Assembly (NCBI GenBank): GCA_015499995.1
Contig: JADNRV010000322.1
Location: 1-54,621, forward strand
Direction: 5' to 3'
DNA: 54,621 nt
Origin: Flammula alnicola
Lineage: Eukaryota > Basidiomycota > Agaricomycetes > Agaricales > Strophariaceae
How positions within the stretch are numbered: position 1 is the stretch's first letter; the number at the start of each line of letters is the position of its first letter. The notes under the pieces are model-generated. The model saw only the letters and a program-made list of their open reading frames with translations. It had not been told where the DNA came from and did not search any database. The position numbers were made by a program, and so were the translations under genes. This document shows, piece after piece, positions 34,598-48,200 of this stretch.

Positions 34598-36805
34598 ATG
34601 ACTTTCATGTTCCGTGCACGTCTTCGTCCTTTTAACTTCCCCAAACCAAGGTATTCAACCCATACTCGCCCGTTTAGCAGAGCCAGTGGTAGCAACAATA
34701 ATGCCTTGGGATTGACACGGCGAACAGCTGCGCGTGTCGCGGTCCTCACGGCATCGTCCATCTTTCTAGCTTCGACTATCTACGCCGATAGCGATGTGGA
34801 GCTATCGACGAGACCCTCTTTTGGGTCGTTGGTCCGTGCATATGCCGTGTTCTCGATATGCTCCGTCCCGTCGCTTGTAGATGCGTCGCCCAAGATTCTC
34901 GCCACTCTATCGTCAATCCCAGTCGTCAGGCAGATCACAGAGGCATTCGTAAGGGTTACTTTCTTCGACCAGGTGTGTTTCCAACTATCTTTCACTATCA
35001 ATAAGCTCTCTGTAACTTTTTGCAGTTCGTAGGCGCAGACACGGCTGAAGGAGCCATTCCCCTCCTGCGTTCCCTCCGCGCAGCCAACCAGGGTGTTCTC
35101 TTTGCCTATTCAGTAGAAGTGGATGAGAAAGAGGCAATTGGTGCCTCCATTTCTCCTCCTTCTATCGATAGCACCCCTGGCTCACCCCCTGCTTCTTATC
35201 TTTCTGCAGCTGATGCCTTGCCGTACAAACGCATCGTCGATGAGATGTTGCACTGCATAGACATCGCTGCAGATTTTGAGGCGGGCCTCGCGGGGAAGAC
35301 CGCGGCGGATGCACCCCATGGACGACGGACATGGGTCGCCGTCAAGATGACGGCGCTGCTGCCGGATGCACATGCCCTTATCGCGCTATCGTCGCATATC
35401 ACGGCGTCGAGGAAAGCGCTTCCAAGTTCTTCCAGGGAGGCAATGGTACCCTTTCCTGGCTCGGCTATAATAGAAGATTTGGATATTATCTTAAAGTCCC
35501 CTAGTTCCGATCATTCTCCGCTCACCCCTTCTCAGATACTTTCTATACGTGAATTATATGCTGACCTTGTTAGAATATGTACTCGTGCCACGGAGAAGGG
35601 CGTCAAGATCATTCTGGATGCTGAATATAGGTGCGCTTACTTGGTTCAAAATGCGTGCGCTACTAGCTGCTAATGACTTGCTATATCCTCTTGATAGTTG
35701 GTACCAGCCAGCAATAGATGCTTTGACTCTGGCTCTTATGCGAGAATTCAATTCTCTCAAGCCGGCTCAAGGAGCGGGAGAAGTGCAGCCTCTCATATAC
35801 CAGACGTTCCAATGTTATTACCGGAGGTCAGCAACAGGTCGTCGCCTTCGCGTCAACAAACAAAATTGATCATGTCAATATCTATAGGACCCCGGCACAA
35901 CTTGCGCTGGCGCTCGAAGACGCCCGGAGGAACAACTACGCGCTGGGCGCCAAACTTGTGCGGGGCGCGTACCATCCTCACGAGCTTGAAGTGCACAAAG
36001 CTGGTATTGAGTTTGACAATATCCCTCACGCCGTAGATGTATCTCGTCCTTCACCCTCCATTTCTCCAGACCCCGAACCGCCTGTGTGGACGGAGAAGAA
36101 GGACACGGACGACACGTATAATCGGTGTGCTGCGGTGCTGGTAAAAGCTGTCAAGGACGACGTAGATCGGTGTGCGGGAAGGGCCGCAAGGAAGGCTGAC
36201 GAAGTGGTTGGGATTGATGAGAAGAAGGGATGGTTCACGGGACTGTTTGGTTGGACGAAGGATGCCATGGACACCGCGACAAGCCCCGTGAAGGAACAAA
36301 TGCCATCGGTTCCGGGAATTGGCGTTCTCTTCGGGACGCATAACTGGGACAGCTCTGCATTGGTTTTAAAGGAACTCGTTCGCAACGGTTTGGCTGTGGA
36401 GGATACCCGAATCGAGCAAGGTATTAAGGTCAGAAACGAAACGGTGGAAAGAATCGCAATTGGACAGCTTTACGGTGCGCCCACACTTCTTTTTTGTTTA
36501 TTATCCCAGTATCTTATCGTGCGGAAACATAGGAATGACCGACGATTTAACGGAATGGATAGTGAGCAGGATAAATTCCAGCACACCGTTTGTTATCAAG
36601 TATGTGTACCCCTTCCACCATGATGGATAAGAGCTAGCGCTAAAATAGGGAAATTTCTAGGTATGTCCCTTATGGCGGTTTGGCTCAGGTGATGCCCTAT
36701 CTCTGCCGCCGTGCGATCGAGAATAAATCTGTCCTGGGTGATGGAGCTGCAGAGCATGAGCGACAGAGAGCTAGGCAGGAGATCTGGAAGCGCATTCTTG
36801 GTTAG
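34598..36805 (+). CDS. PUT1: Proline dehydrogenase, mitochondrial
   Basis: Six exons (34598-34972, 35026-35630, 35698-35826, 35888-36474, 36533-36599, 36661-36805) sum to 1908 nt, giving 635 residues. An Arg/Ser-rich N-terminus (MFRARLRPFNFPKPRYSTH) looks like a mitochondrial presequence. Barrel motifs are KIILDAEYR, WYQPAIDALTLALM, IYQTFQCYYR, GAKLVRGAYHPHE, GVLFGTHNWDS and IGQLYGM. The C-terminal signature is YVPYGGLAQVMPYLCRRAIEN, with the paired arginines that bind the proline carboxylate. The enzyme oxidises proline to pyrroline-5-carboxylate with FAD, passing electrons to the respiratory chain. It is the first step of proline use as a nitrogen source. An acidic, low-complexity insert (about 060-150 of exon 4's product) is larger than in yeast. 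Upstream GATA sites fit nitrogen control. Confidence 0.96.
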
Positions 36806-36960
36806 ATGGGAATTGTGTTCATTTATTGAGCTGACGATCTTTTGTTATATACTCGAGTTCAAGTCGGGATTTGGTCGGGATAACCAAAAATTTAACGACA
36901 AGCTATTGGATAATTGGATAAACTATTGGACACGACCATCCGTCCTGAGTATGGGATAAT

Positions 36961-38196
36961 CTAGGCCTTAGCGCTGGATGGCTGGTAAGGGTGCTGCGCT
37001 TTCCAATGTCTTGCGAGCTGCTCGCGTGTGGCCACCCACACATCAGGCTTCTCTGAGATGTACTCCACGAACTAAACAAAATGCAGCAGACATCAGGGAA
37101 AGACCCTCAAGAAAAATGCAGACAAATTCACCTTTTTGATAGCAGGAAAGCGTCCCGGACGACCAATGACTCGTGCATGCAGAGCGACAGTGAGGTACGA
37201 TGGCTGGCCCTCTTGACCCTCCTCGTACAAGGTGTCAAATGCGTTCTTGGCATGCTCGAAATAGGCCATCGAGGAGCCAAAGCCGGGGGCGATGAAGAAT
37301 TTGAAATCGTTGCAATCGTAGGTGTAGGGCATCATCAAGAGACCCTCCCCAGGTCCGACAATGGGGTCGGGGATGTAATAAGGGAGGTCGTCGGCGTCTA
37401 CAAGACAGGTGCGAAAGATCAGCAGGAAATAGGGAAGAATATTAGAAGGCGGAACATGTACAGGTGTCTGCCTGATACAAAAGCTCCAATCCGAGCTCGC
37501 GGTAGACCTTGGACACGAGGGCGCGGCTGCGGGGCGAGGGCCGGCCGTAGTACCACCCAACGGGGACCTTGCCTGTAGGGCTGGTCTTCTTGAACGACTC
37601 AACGGCCTGGCGTATGAGCTTCTCTTCAGATTCAGCGTCCATGAGGGTGTAGTCGATCCAGCGGTAGCAGTGCGACGCTGTTTCATGACCACCCTCTTCG
37701 CACGCCTGTGCGATCTCACTGGCAGAGAAGGAAGACTCAGTTACTGTAGGATATTGAAAAGGAGAAAGGAACTACGGTTGCTGCTCGTAGGCCTTCCCAA
37801 CGGCGTATACGGTCACGGCCATCTTGTGCTTCTCGAACATGTTCAAGAGACGCCACATTCCACGACGCGAGCCATACTCGAATTGAGTCTCCATGGGGAT
37901 ATCGCGCTGGCCTTGCAAGGCGACTTTCTGTATTGCAAAAGCACACCATATCAGCCCCAGGGAAAGACGAGCTTGAGATCGGCAAAAGCAAGACATACGG
38001 GTCCGACTTCTTGAAGCATCGCCTCGGCCTGGGCATCGCCGTTGTCGAGGGTGTTCTCGCCACCTTCCTCGTAGTTGATGACAAAGTTGACGGCAATTTT
38101 AGCGCCGTTGGGCCAATTGGGGTTAGGAGGGTTGCGCCCGTATCCTCGAAAGTCTCGAGGCGCGAAGTTAGTGAGATCGACGGCGGAAGGAGACAT
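36961..38196 (-). CDS. PuuE/allantoinase-like polysaccharide deacetylase, copy 1
   Basis: Five exons run on the minus strand. It starts MSPSAVDLTNFAPRDFRGYG. The first NodB-type motif is replaced by NFVINYEEGGE, as in PuuE allantoinase and related cytosolic deacetylases. The metal-binding motif is GHETASHCYRW. Later blocks are VPVGWYYGRPSPRSRAL, LLYQADTYADDLPYY, GPGEGLLMMPYTYDCNDFKF, TVALHARVIGRPGRFPAIK and PDVWVATREQLARHW. There is no signal peptide, so it is probably cytosolic. Such fungal genes are often labelled chitin deacetylase, but the motif form suggests hydrolysis of allantoin or another amide just as well. PUT1 ends 156 bases away, convergently. It lacks an intron that its paralog at 50611 has. 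Confidence 0.88.
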
Positions 38197-38889
38197 TGTA
38201 GCAATTCGGAGACGATAAGCAACTGAGCTCTGAGACTAGGTGAAGTCGGACAGAAGGAATGCTGGGAAATCGCCAGCCAGAAATAACGCGCATTAAATAC
38301 ACCCTTGAGACTCCACTGACAGCCCAAGTCCTGCGAAACATATTTAAGATATACATGTAATAACATGCGTGATATAGATGAAGTTACTGTACTTACTCGT
38401 ACTGTATTGTTCCAAAGTTCTGATTACGACGTCGAGGCTTTCTTCTAGTTCCTAAATTTAAAGCCACTTTGGAGCACAGGGTCCACGATAGGCTGCCAGG
38501 AAAGGAATAAGATAAAATTCGAAAGAACTCACAGGAAGAGTTCGAAAGAACAGCCCTTCCTGAGAAAATAAGGCATTTGAGGGGCGCACGCTCCGTAAGG
38601 TCTGAAATTCTGAAACTCTAACAAGAATAGAAGACGAGAGGAAGAATCTGAATCTGGGAGACATAAGAAAATTTCACAGCGATTGAACATATAAATAACT
38701 CTATCTATCACCTGCGCATTCGCATAGATAACGCATTCACATAGAAATGACATAGAATCCGGACTGAAAACGAATAGGACCTCGTAAGTAAGTGAAGTTG
38801 AACATTGATCAGTTAGAACAAGCAAACCCCTCCCGTTTACGAGCGAGATAGCGAGACTTGAAGCAAGTAAAGAAAGCAGACTATCAAGG
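38197..38889. other. Intergenic, deacetylase 1 promoter and amidase 3' flank
   Basis: About 690 bases with no supported gene. A single GATA word (ACGATAAG) lies at about 38210, close to the deacetylase start. Two nearby GAAAGAACTC/GTTCGAAAGAAC words (about 38520-38550) form a small repeat. Confidence 0.35.
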
Positions 38890-41107
38890 CTAGCGACTCT
38901 TCCAGTCGTAAGCACCCTCCCACGCGTGCGCAATCTGGAACAGCTCTGTCTCGCCCCACCACTTGCCCACAAGTTGCATACCAACCGGGAGCTTCAAGTC
39001 CGCATCGCTCGGCGAGACCCAGTCGTCTTCTGCTGGAGGAAGAGTACAGATGGGGAGCGTTAACGCTGGGTGTCCTGTAGCGTTAAAGGGGCAGCAGTTG
39101 AGACCCTGTCCAACGGACTTTTGGGTCTTCTGCATCGCAGTGGCGTTTGGTCCAGGGTGGGTGTTTGCAACCTACATAAGTTAAAGTAGGGTTAGCGAAT
39201 GGGCTAAGAATGAATGAGAAAGGAGACGGAACATACGAAGGCGACTGTTGGTAGTACCATACAATCGTACTTCTCTAAAGCGGTATCATACGCATGTGTT
39301 ATCTCCATAAGTTTGTTCATAGCCTAGAACAATCATAAGCATAATGAATAATCATAAGCATAATGCACATAAAGTTGAAGAAGTAAAACAAACTTTGCCA
39401 TAAACACCCGACATAGTTTCCCAGCCATACAACGCATTAAGCTGACTATTAATCGTGGCAGGAATGAATTTCTCCCATCGCTCCTGTGTCAAAGGGAACA
39501 GCCTACATTGCAAACACGTCATCATCGGCGATATGGACACAACGGATTAATAACGAGAATGCCAGGGATTGACATACTTGGCATGGAGGTCATTCTGGTA
39601 ATACTGGCGATGTCCACTAGCCTCTCCCAGTCTCGTTTTTCCACCGGCATAGCGATTCGCAACCTGGGACGATCAGATGGTGAGCCGAATCAATAAACGG
39701 AAAAAGAAGAGACACGGGAACCAAGACATACCATCCAAATAGTCGGGGCGATCGTATGCAGCGGCACGCTAACTTCCTCCACGATCGCGCCAAGTTCCTC
39801 GAAAAGAACCGCCGCCTCCTTCACCTTCGCTGCCACCCGTGGGTCGAGCACCGGCATCTCGAACGCCTCCTTCAGCATCCCAATCTTCTTGCCCTTGAGC
39901 GGCTTTCCGGGCTCTGCACCAAGGGCAGAAAGTAGTTGCGAATATGCTGGAACCTGGGCAGGGAAGGGACACCTAGCGCCAGCACGGTCGTCCAGGCCGT
40001 CGGCGCCGGCGATTACTTGGAGGAGGAGAGCGGCGTCCGCGACGGTTCGCGCCATCGGCCCGGCGTAATCGTGTTGCCATTCATTTGAGGCGATTGCAGT
40101 ATACGGTACAAGGCCGAAACTATAAGTAACCGGAATTTCATTGCAAGAGTGCGATAAATGAGTAAATAGGAAAGTGAGAAATATTTATGTGGAGTACATA
40201 CGTTGGTTTAACACCGACAAGACCACAAAAAGCGCTTGGCATGCGAATGGATCCACCTTGGTCAGCTCCGATAGCCATGTCGCAAGTGCCGTCAGTGACG
40301 AGGACGGCACATCCGGAGCTGCTTCCACCACTGGTGCGTCCAGGAGCGTATGGGTTGTCGACAGGGCCGGTGCAAGAGGTGAAGGAGGAGGCGGATTGGC
40401 ACATGGATTCGGTGGTCGCTTTGCCTGCAATCTATACGATATATGTGAGATGAGATGAACAAAGTTTATGTCCTACAAGTATGAAAACACGCACGATTCC
40501 TCCTTCTTCAAGTACACGCGTTACCACTGTCGCGTCGACAGAGGGCACCCAGGGTGGTGAGATGGCATCACTGAGAAACAATACATACATATAAGTAAAC
40601 GAGAAGAGATGAAGATGAAATAAAGGTGACACGTACGTTCCAATTGTGCATGGAACACCAGCAACCGAGATGCAGTCCTTCAACACGACAGTCCTTCCCT
40701 CGAGCAGACCCTTGCGCGAAGTCTTCTTCTTGTCCTCAATAGTGAACTTGCACGCCCAACCAGAGAGAGGGTTCTCCTATCGGCACACGCAACCAAAAAT
40801 TGGTAAATTAGCAAGGAATAGAAAGGCAGAGCAGGGAAGGAAAATGTACGGGAGTGCCTCTCTTCGGGTAGCTGATGTTCTCTCTGGGATATCGCTCGAA
40901 GTCAGGCTTGAGTGATAGAGGAACATAGTCGTCCATATCAAGAATCGACATCGCAGAATCGTGGAACGCGGCGAGGATGGCAGTGAAGTCCTTCACGTCC
41001 TGGGGGTTCTTGAACTCCATCCCCGTTGAGATCTTTGAGGCCATATGTCGGACAGTATCCTCGGTAACAGGGTTACCTTCCTTCACTGCGAGCGAGACGA
41101 CCGACAT
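38890..41107 (-). CDS. Amidase (amidase-signature family)
   Basis: Multi-exon gene starting [19 protein letters not shown]. The catalytic Ser-Ser-Lys triad is visible: lysine in [14 protein letters not shown], the glycine/serine loop [15 protein letters not shown], and the nucleophile region [19 protein letters not shown] followed by KPT. The C-terminal part ([37 protein letters not shown]) is typical of the family. The GADQGGSIR form is closest to aliphatic or enantioselective amidases that turn R-CO-NH2 into acid and ammonia. The exact substrate is unknown. No signal peptide was seen. It is divergent from the Old Yellow Enzyme gene, with 350 bases between the starts that contain paired GATA sites. 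Ends were set by the first methionine of the conserved N-terminal helix and the stop at 38890. Introns are short and were not all fixed. Confidence 0.92.
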
Positions 41108-41457
41108 GGTGTATGTGTTGGAAATGAAAAACTCTACAAATAACTTTGAAGGCCATGTTCGTGGAATGCGAGGATGTATATAAGAAAGTAATGTGTGGGT
41201 AAAAAGGACAGACGAATGAAGATACAGGAAGGGCAGGGTTCGAAATTGTTATCTTATCAGTGCCGTTTCGGCGTCTTCCGTACCGATATCCAGCGCCTTT
41301 CTATCGGTGTGAGTGTGAGTACATACCTGTTACTCGAAACACTATCTTCCTCTCCGTTTTCCTCCCACAATTCATCTTCGATTATATCAAATATGAGCAA
41401 AGCATCAAGATGTCGAGTTCTATTTTATGCATTTGCATCGGACCCTCCGTCGATAAT
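41108..41457. promoter_or_regulatory. Divergent amidase/Old Yellow Enzyme promoter with tandem GATA sites
   Basis: 350 bases separate two divergent starts. TTATCTTATCAG lies at 41249-41260, identical to the PUT1 upstream motif, and a TATATAAG word at about 41176-41183. Shared control of both genes is inferred. Confidence 0.55.
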
Positions 41458-43240
<1,783 letters not shown>

Positions 43241-43506
43241 TTTTCAGCTCATCCAAGAAGGTCCTGAACGTAAATAAACTAGATTTTTGTATTTGGCCTC
43301 CCTCGTTAGTTCTCGGAATTGTTTTGAATGCAAGAACACCTACTCATTCCCATTTGACAATGAAGTCGACTTTTGGCGCGACGCGTTTGATGAATCATGT
43401 GACTATGTACGTTTGGCGACGGGCCGAAGCCATGTCAACGTCAAAGTTCAAACTACCTTGAAAGGCACTCCATATCTCTCGAAACTGTACGAAACAGCGA
43501 AAACTC

Positions 43507-45225
43507 ATGGATACTGATGAGACTCGCTCAGTGCCCGACACGAAGATATCGAAGGCAGATGACCCAACCGAAATCCTGCAGCTCAAACACGCGCGGAATG
43601 CACTTTCACCCGCATGTTCCGTACCGCCCGAGGTTTTGTGCAACATCTTCGCCTTTGCTAAGGCAGCAGTGGCAGGCGAGCTGCACCCTGATGGCATGTT
43701 CCAGTTCTGCGCGTTGGAGTGGGTCAGGGTTACTCACGTGTGCAAGTGGTGGCGGGATGTCGCGCTGAACGCGTCGTCGCTGTGGACCGATATCGCGCTA
43801 GGTCGTCGCCGGTGGGCGGAAGAGATGTTCGTGAGATCGAAGGAGGCCCCGCTCGCTGTTCACGCTGATTTCGGAGAAGTAATACCCTGGTCCAACCCAA
43901 TCCCCTTACCCCAACTTCATGTCTCGCGAATTCGGGAACTGAACGTTATTGGAACACAACCATCCGACCTGCGTCACTTTCTTTCGGGAACTACCATTGC
44001 GACAACCCTTCTCCAGATCCATACACTTCGAATCACATATCTATATGGGCCCGAAGAAAGTTTCCCTTATATCCTCTCTGACACGGTGTTTAAACCTAAT
44101 GCATTACGGCGCCTGTCACTGAAAGGCTGCAATGTCCATTGGGATGCCAGTTTCTTGTCTGGCCTCACCCACCTGAGGCTCCACGAAATTCCTTCTAATC
44201 CTCTCTTCAGAGCACCTGAGTTTCTAGAAATATTGCGACGGCTGACCTCACTGGAATCGCTTGACGCGAGACACATCTTTTTCGAAGACCATGACAAGAC
44301 CTCTCCTCTATCCACCAATGCATCCCCAAAGGTCAATCTCCCCCATCTCAAAATGCTTCGCCTTGCCATGAGAATGGTCGACGTCGCAAACATTCTATCA
44401 GGAATCGTGATCTCCCCCAATGTCACAATGAAATTATATGGTTATGCCGATGATCCATCTTTGGCTGACTATCTCCGTTCCCTTTCCACATTTTCTAGAC
44501 AATATCGTCCCTTGCTTAATCCCTCGATACACCCACCCTTTCTTATCCAGAGTCTTGAACTATCTCGCGACTTGGACGCCGCATTTGTAATACGGATATA
44601 TCCCACCCTGCTATCGCAAGATGACATGGCCACACCCTGTATTCCACCTCTCATGGAATCGATTTTCTACTGGGACGATTGGGACGACTTCTCCAAATGG
44701 AAGATTGCAAAACCCTTGTTCCACTCCTTGCCACTGGATCACCTCATTGTGCTACATATATCTGGGCAAGTCGCCATCGATATCGAAACATGGGCGCAGA
44801 CTTTCGGTACCCTTCCAGCATTGCGGTCTATCCACATAGAGCACGCCGTTACGCGCTTTTTCGACTCGTTGGTGTATGAAGCATCGGTCTCGCATTCTGG
44901 ATCCTTTCCCTTGGTGCCCTTCCAAGCCCTAGAGTCTATTTCGATTTCGTATTCCTGGGACCACCTGCCTGAGGATTCATTCTCCTCAGTGATTCAGGTC
45001 CTCATCGAGCGATACGAGCTCGGTGCTGAGATTCATCAACTCTTCCTCAAAAATTGCCGTGAACTGTCCCGTCAGGACTTGGGATTGCTTCGAGAAGTGG
45101 TTGTAGATGTTACATGGGATGGAGACCTACCTCCTATTTCCGAATCCTATCCGTCAGCGTTTGAGCCCCTTTTTGCCGACATGGAAATCGAGGACTTGGA
45201 CTTTGCGGCGGGATATTGGTACTGA
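43507..45225 (+). CDS. F-box protein with leucine-rich C-terminus, single exon
   Basis: 572 residues in one frame. A helical leader (LQLKHARNALSPACSV) is followed by an F-box: VPPEVLCNIFAFAK ... WVRVTHVCKWWRDVALNASSLW, about residues 35-95. This arrangement, with CSVPPEVL and W-x-x-V-x-x-VC-x-x-W, is common to the large Agaricomycete F-box families. Downstream repeats such as LRRLSLKGCNVHW, LTSLESLDARHIFF and LPHLKMLRLAMRM suggest a leucine-rich substrate-binding region. It probably acts as an SCF ubiquitin ligase adaptor with an unknown target. It starts 267 bases after the OYE stop on the same strand. Confidence 0.9.
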   Translation: MDTDETRSVPDTKISKADDPTEILQLKHARNALSPACSVPPEVLCNIFAFAKAAVAGELHPDGMFQFCALEWVRVTHVCKWWRDVALNASSLWTDIALGRRRWAEEMFVRSKEAPLAVHADFGEVIPWSNPIPLPQLHVSRIRELNVIGTQPSDLRHFLSGTTIATTLLQIHTLRITYLYGPEESFPYILSDTVFKPNALRRLSLKGCNVHWDASFLSGLTHLRLHEIPSNPLFRAPEFLEILRRLTSLESLDARHIFFEDHDKTSPLSTNASPKVNLPHLKMLRLAMRMVDVANILSGIVISPNVTMKLYGYADDPSLADYLRSLSTFSRQYRPLLNPSIHPPFLIQSLELSRDLDAAFVIRIYPTLLSQDDMATPCIPPLMESIFYWDDWDDFSKWKIAKPLFHSLPLDHLIVLHISGQVAIDIETWAQTFGTLPALRSIHIEHAVTRFFDSLVYEASVSHSGSFPLVPFQALESISISYSWDHLPEDSFSSVIQVLIERYELGAEIHQLFLKNCRELSRQDLGLLREVVVDVTWDGDLPPISESYPSAFEPLFADMEIEDLDFAAGYWY

Positions 45226-48200
45226 ACTTCCCGAGGTTTTTACATTCGTATTTAAGCAATCAATACCCTCTGACGATTTCTTACTGGATATATTATGATT
45301 GTTTTCGCATACAGTCCTATCGATAAGTTTGAGAGAGGCTTGGTTGAGACAAGGCTATTAAATTAATTGGTCGTGTTCACAATGAGTGCGGCGTTGCACG
45401 GCTTCCGTGTTGCGCACGGACCACGTCAACGGCGCAGAATATCCCAGAACTCTCTCACGCGCACTTCTTTCACCGCAGTCAAGTCAAAATGCAAGCCCTC
45501 GCCCACAATCTCCTCCAACAGCTGGTTCGTGCCCAAGCAGTGCTGAAACGAACTCCTGGACATCTTGACGCTCGACAATCGCCAAGTTTCTCCCTTGGAT
45601 TCTCTTTATCTTTGGGAGAGCAGAGCGGGCAGTCCATACACCTTCGTCTTCACTGGAGGAACAACTCTTCATCTCAAAAGGTGCCGCCTACGGTCTTTAC
45701 AATTCAACTTCTTTTTTCGATGATATTTGTGCCCCTGAATGATCTTCGATGACTGAAATCGACAATACCTTCAAGCGCAAGATCAAATGCCAGTTCAAGC
45801 GTCCAAGAGGCCAAATGTCCAAGTATCCATTTATGACAAGAACAAGAATTTCAAACATCCTAAGACAGCAAGCATCTCGAATCAAAGTTCTCAAGCTCGT
45901 CAAGCATCAGGAAGCTCGAACTTCAAATCACTTGAGAATTCAATATTCAGCGCTCAGCACTTGAAAGTACGATAAATTTGAGATAAGTGTATGGTACATT
46001 GAAAGCGAAATTTACGTTTCTAGAGAACAAATATGCGTGAATAGCGTGGGGTATTCTAATAGGGATCCAGTGCAAAAAAAATGTGGTGAGAGCGTGCATC
46101 AAAACATATGATATTGACAAGAAATGGCGATCAGAAGATCAAGCAAGAAAGCATTCAAGACGAGGTGGCAGAAGATATGGGGGTTAGCGGGCATCAAAAC
46201 GAGCAATATCGACAAGAAAACGCAACAAAAGGCATCCTTTAAATCGGGATCAGCGCATAAAAAGAACGGGTGAGAGCGTGCCTCAAAACATGCAATATTA
46301 ACAAGTTGCGAACAGATTAAACCATGCCTTAAAATCAAGGTTTTAGTGTGTACGACGCAGCAGGTGGGCAGCGGAAAGCTTCGCTTTCAAGAGTTTGAGC
46401 TTGCGACGAAACATTAACGCGCGACGCTAGAGAATAGAATAGTCGGTCTGAATCAAGATACTCAAGGCAATCCAGAATGTGCCAACGCACCGAGAAGAAC
46501 TTTTTCAACCACTTCAATATGTCGTGCTCAAAAGGACCATGAAAACTACCCCCATTGACAGTGTTACCGACAAGCTAAAATTGGAGATGGCATGAGTTTA
46601 CGAGACATATTGTCGTGTTTGTTGTGTTTTCACTGACGCCTGCAGAGCTGTTGCTATAGACGAAGCTCGTGTGGTAACGCTCGCTGACAGTTTTCTAGAG
46701 AGCAAAAATAGTGGAAGCGGCGTTAGACCGACGAATTAGCGAACAGAGGAGGAAAAACGTGCTTTAATGACCAACGGATCCGAAGAGCAAGCCCATGGGA
46801 GTCCTGGGATGTCGGTATTGGGGCGCGAGGGATATGAGAGGTTCAGTAACACGGTCTTGAACTGATCCGAGGACGCGTTTAATATATAGGTAGGTTGAAT
46901 TTGACTGCCATGGGCATTCGACATTTTCGTGCGAGTCTCCAACGGCAGAGCTCAAGAACGATGAAGAGAACAACGAGCGCGGAGACGAGCACAGTTCGAG
47001 AAAAGAACGACAAAGTAGAATAGTAGATAATGTTGATGTGCTTGCTTGTGGGAGGTTGTCGAGAAAAAGAGAGAGGGAAAAAAGGGTCAGTCCCCGTTCT
47101 TATACGCCGAATTCGAACTGCGCTCGGGAAGGGTGGCCAGAAATGGTGTTATTCATTCCGGCGACACTTTTCCTGAGTTGCAACCCTAGCTAGACATCGC
47201 CCTGGGACGCAATTTGACCCTACGGGCACGATAGGTGGTCGAAGGCCCGAGAACGAGAATAGTGGTACGTCGCTCTTATAAAATACCATGGAAGGCTGAC
47301 GTTATAGGCATCTTGATCGTCCGCCAGAGATTCTCTTTGATTAATGGATTCTTGACGGCCAACGACAACTCTATAACCGAACATTTGTTGTCAGCAAATG
47401 GGGCCGTATACGAGAGAAAGAAGGTACCTTGAAAGAGGTCTTGCAGACGTCTCTGTGATTTGCACTGTGTTCTTCGTGGAACATGGAATACTTCGTTGCT
47501 GCTGGAATCGAGTTTGGCCACTATATCGGGCACAAGTATCCATACTTTTCCAACAAGCTCGGTGCCTCAGCCAGATGCCTCAGCAGCTCTTGGTAGCAGC
47601 TCTTGGTTCCGACGGATTCTTGAGCTGAACAGATATGCGTAGAGACTCTCGGCGCCATCATCCAACAGCAAGGCTGGCCCTCAGGAAGGAACCTCGCGGA
47701 ATTCTCTGGATGGTTGGCTTCGTCGTTTACGCTCTGCATCCCATGGCATATACTTCCGCTTTTTACACGTCCTTTTCGCGCCCCTAGGCCCTGAGACTAT
47801 CTCCTGCTTCCTTTTGACCCAGACGACCCACTAGCATTGGAGTGACCGATGTCACGTCACCATCACAGGATGGAAGCAAACAATCCGGGGGGTACAAGAC
47901 AACCCCACGAATCCACAGAAGGGTATTCGGAGCAAGCGAATAGGCATATGCAAGAATCCATTTTTTGTTGTCGCTGTTTTTTTTGTAAATGTAATGGATG
48001 CATCTTGCGCGTAGCCTGGGTCGTTGCAGGGGATTGATCGCCTTCGAAGACAGCTCTCAAAGCTCGAGGCGGTCATGAACTACGGGGAAAGATATGCAAA
48101 CATGCGAAGACCAAGATGGAGAACATACTCACCTGCACCTCGTATTTTTCTGGTCCTTGCGTGACTTCAAGACATCGGATAGACAAGACGCAAGAATTGG

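Noticed and set aside
37081..38226. Plus-strand frames across the deacetylase gene
   Set aside because: They are antisense shadows of the minus-strand deacetylase exons, whose motifs are clear.
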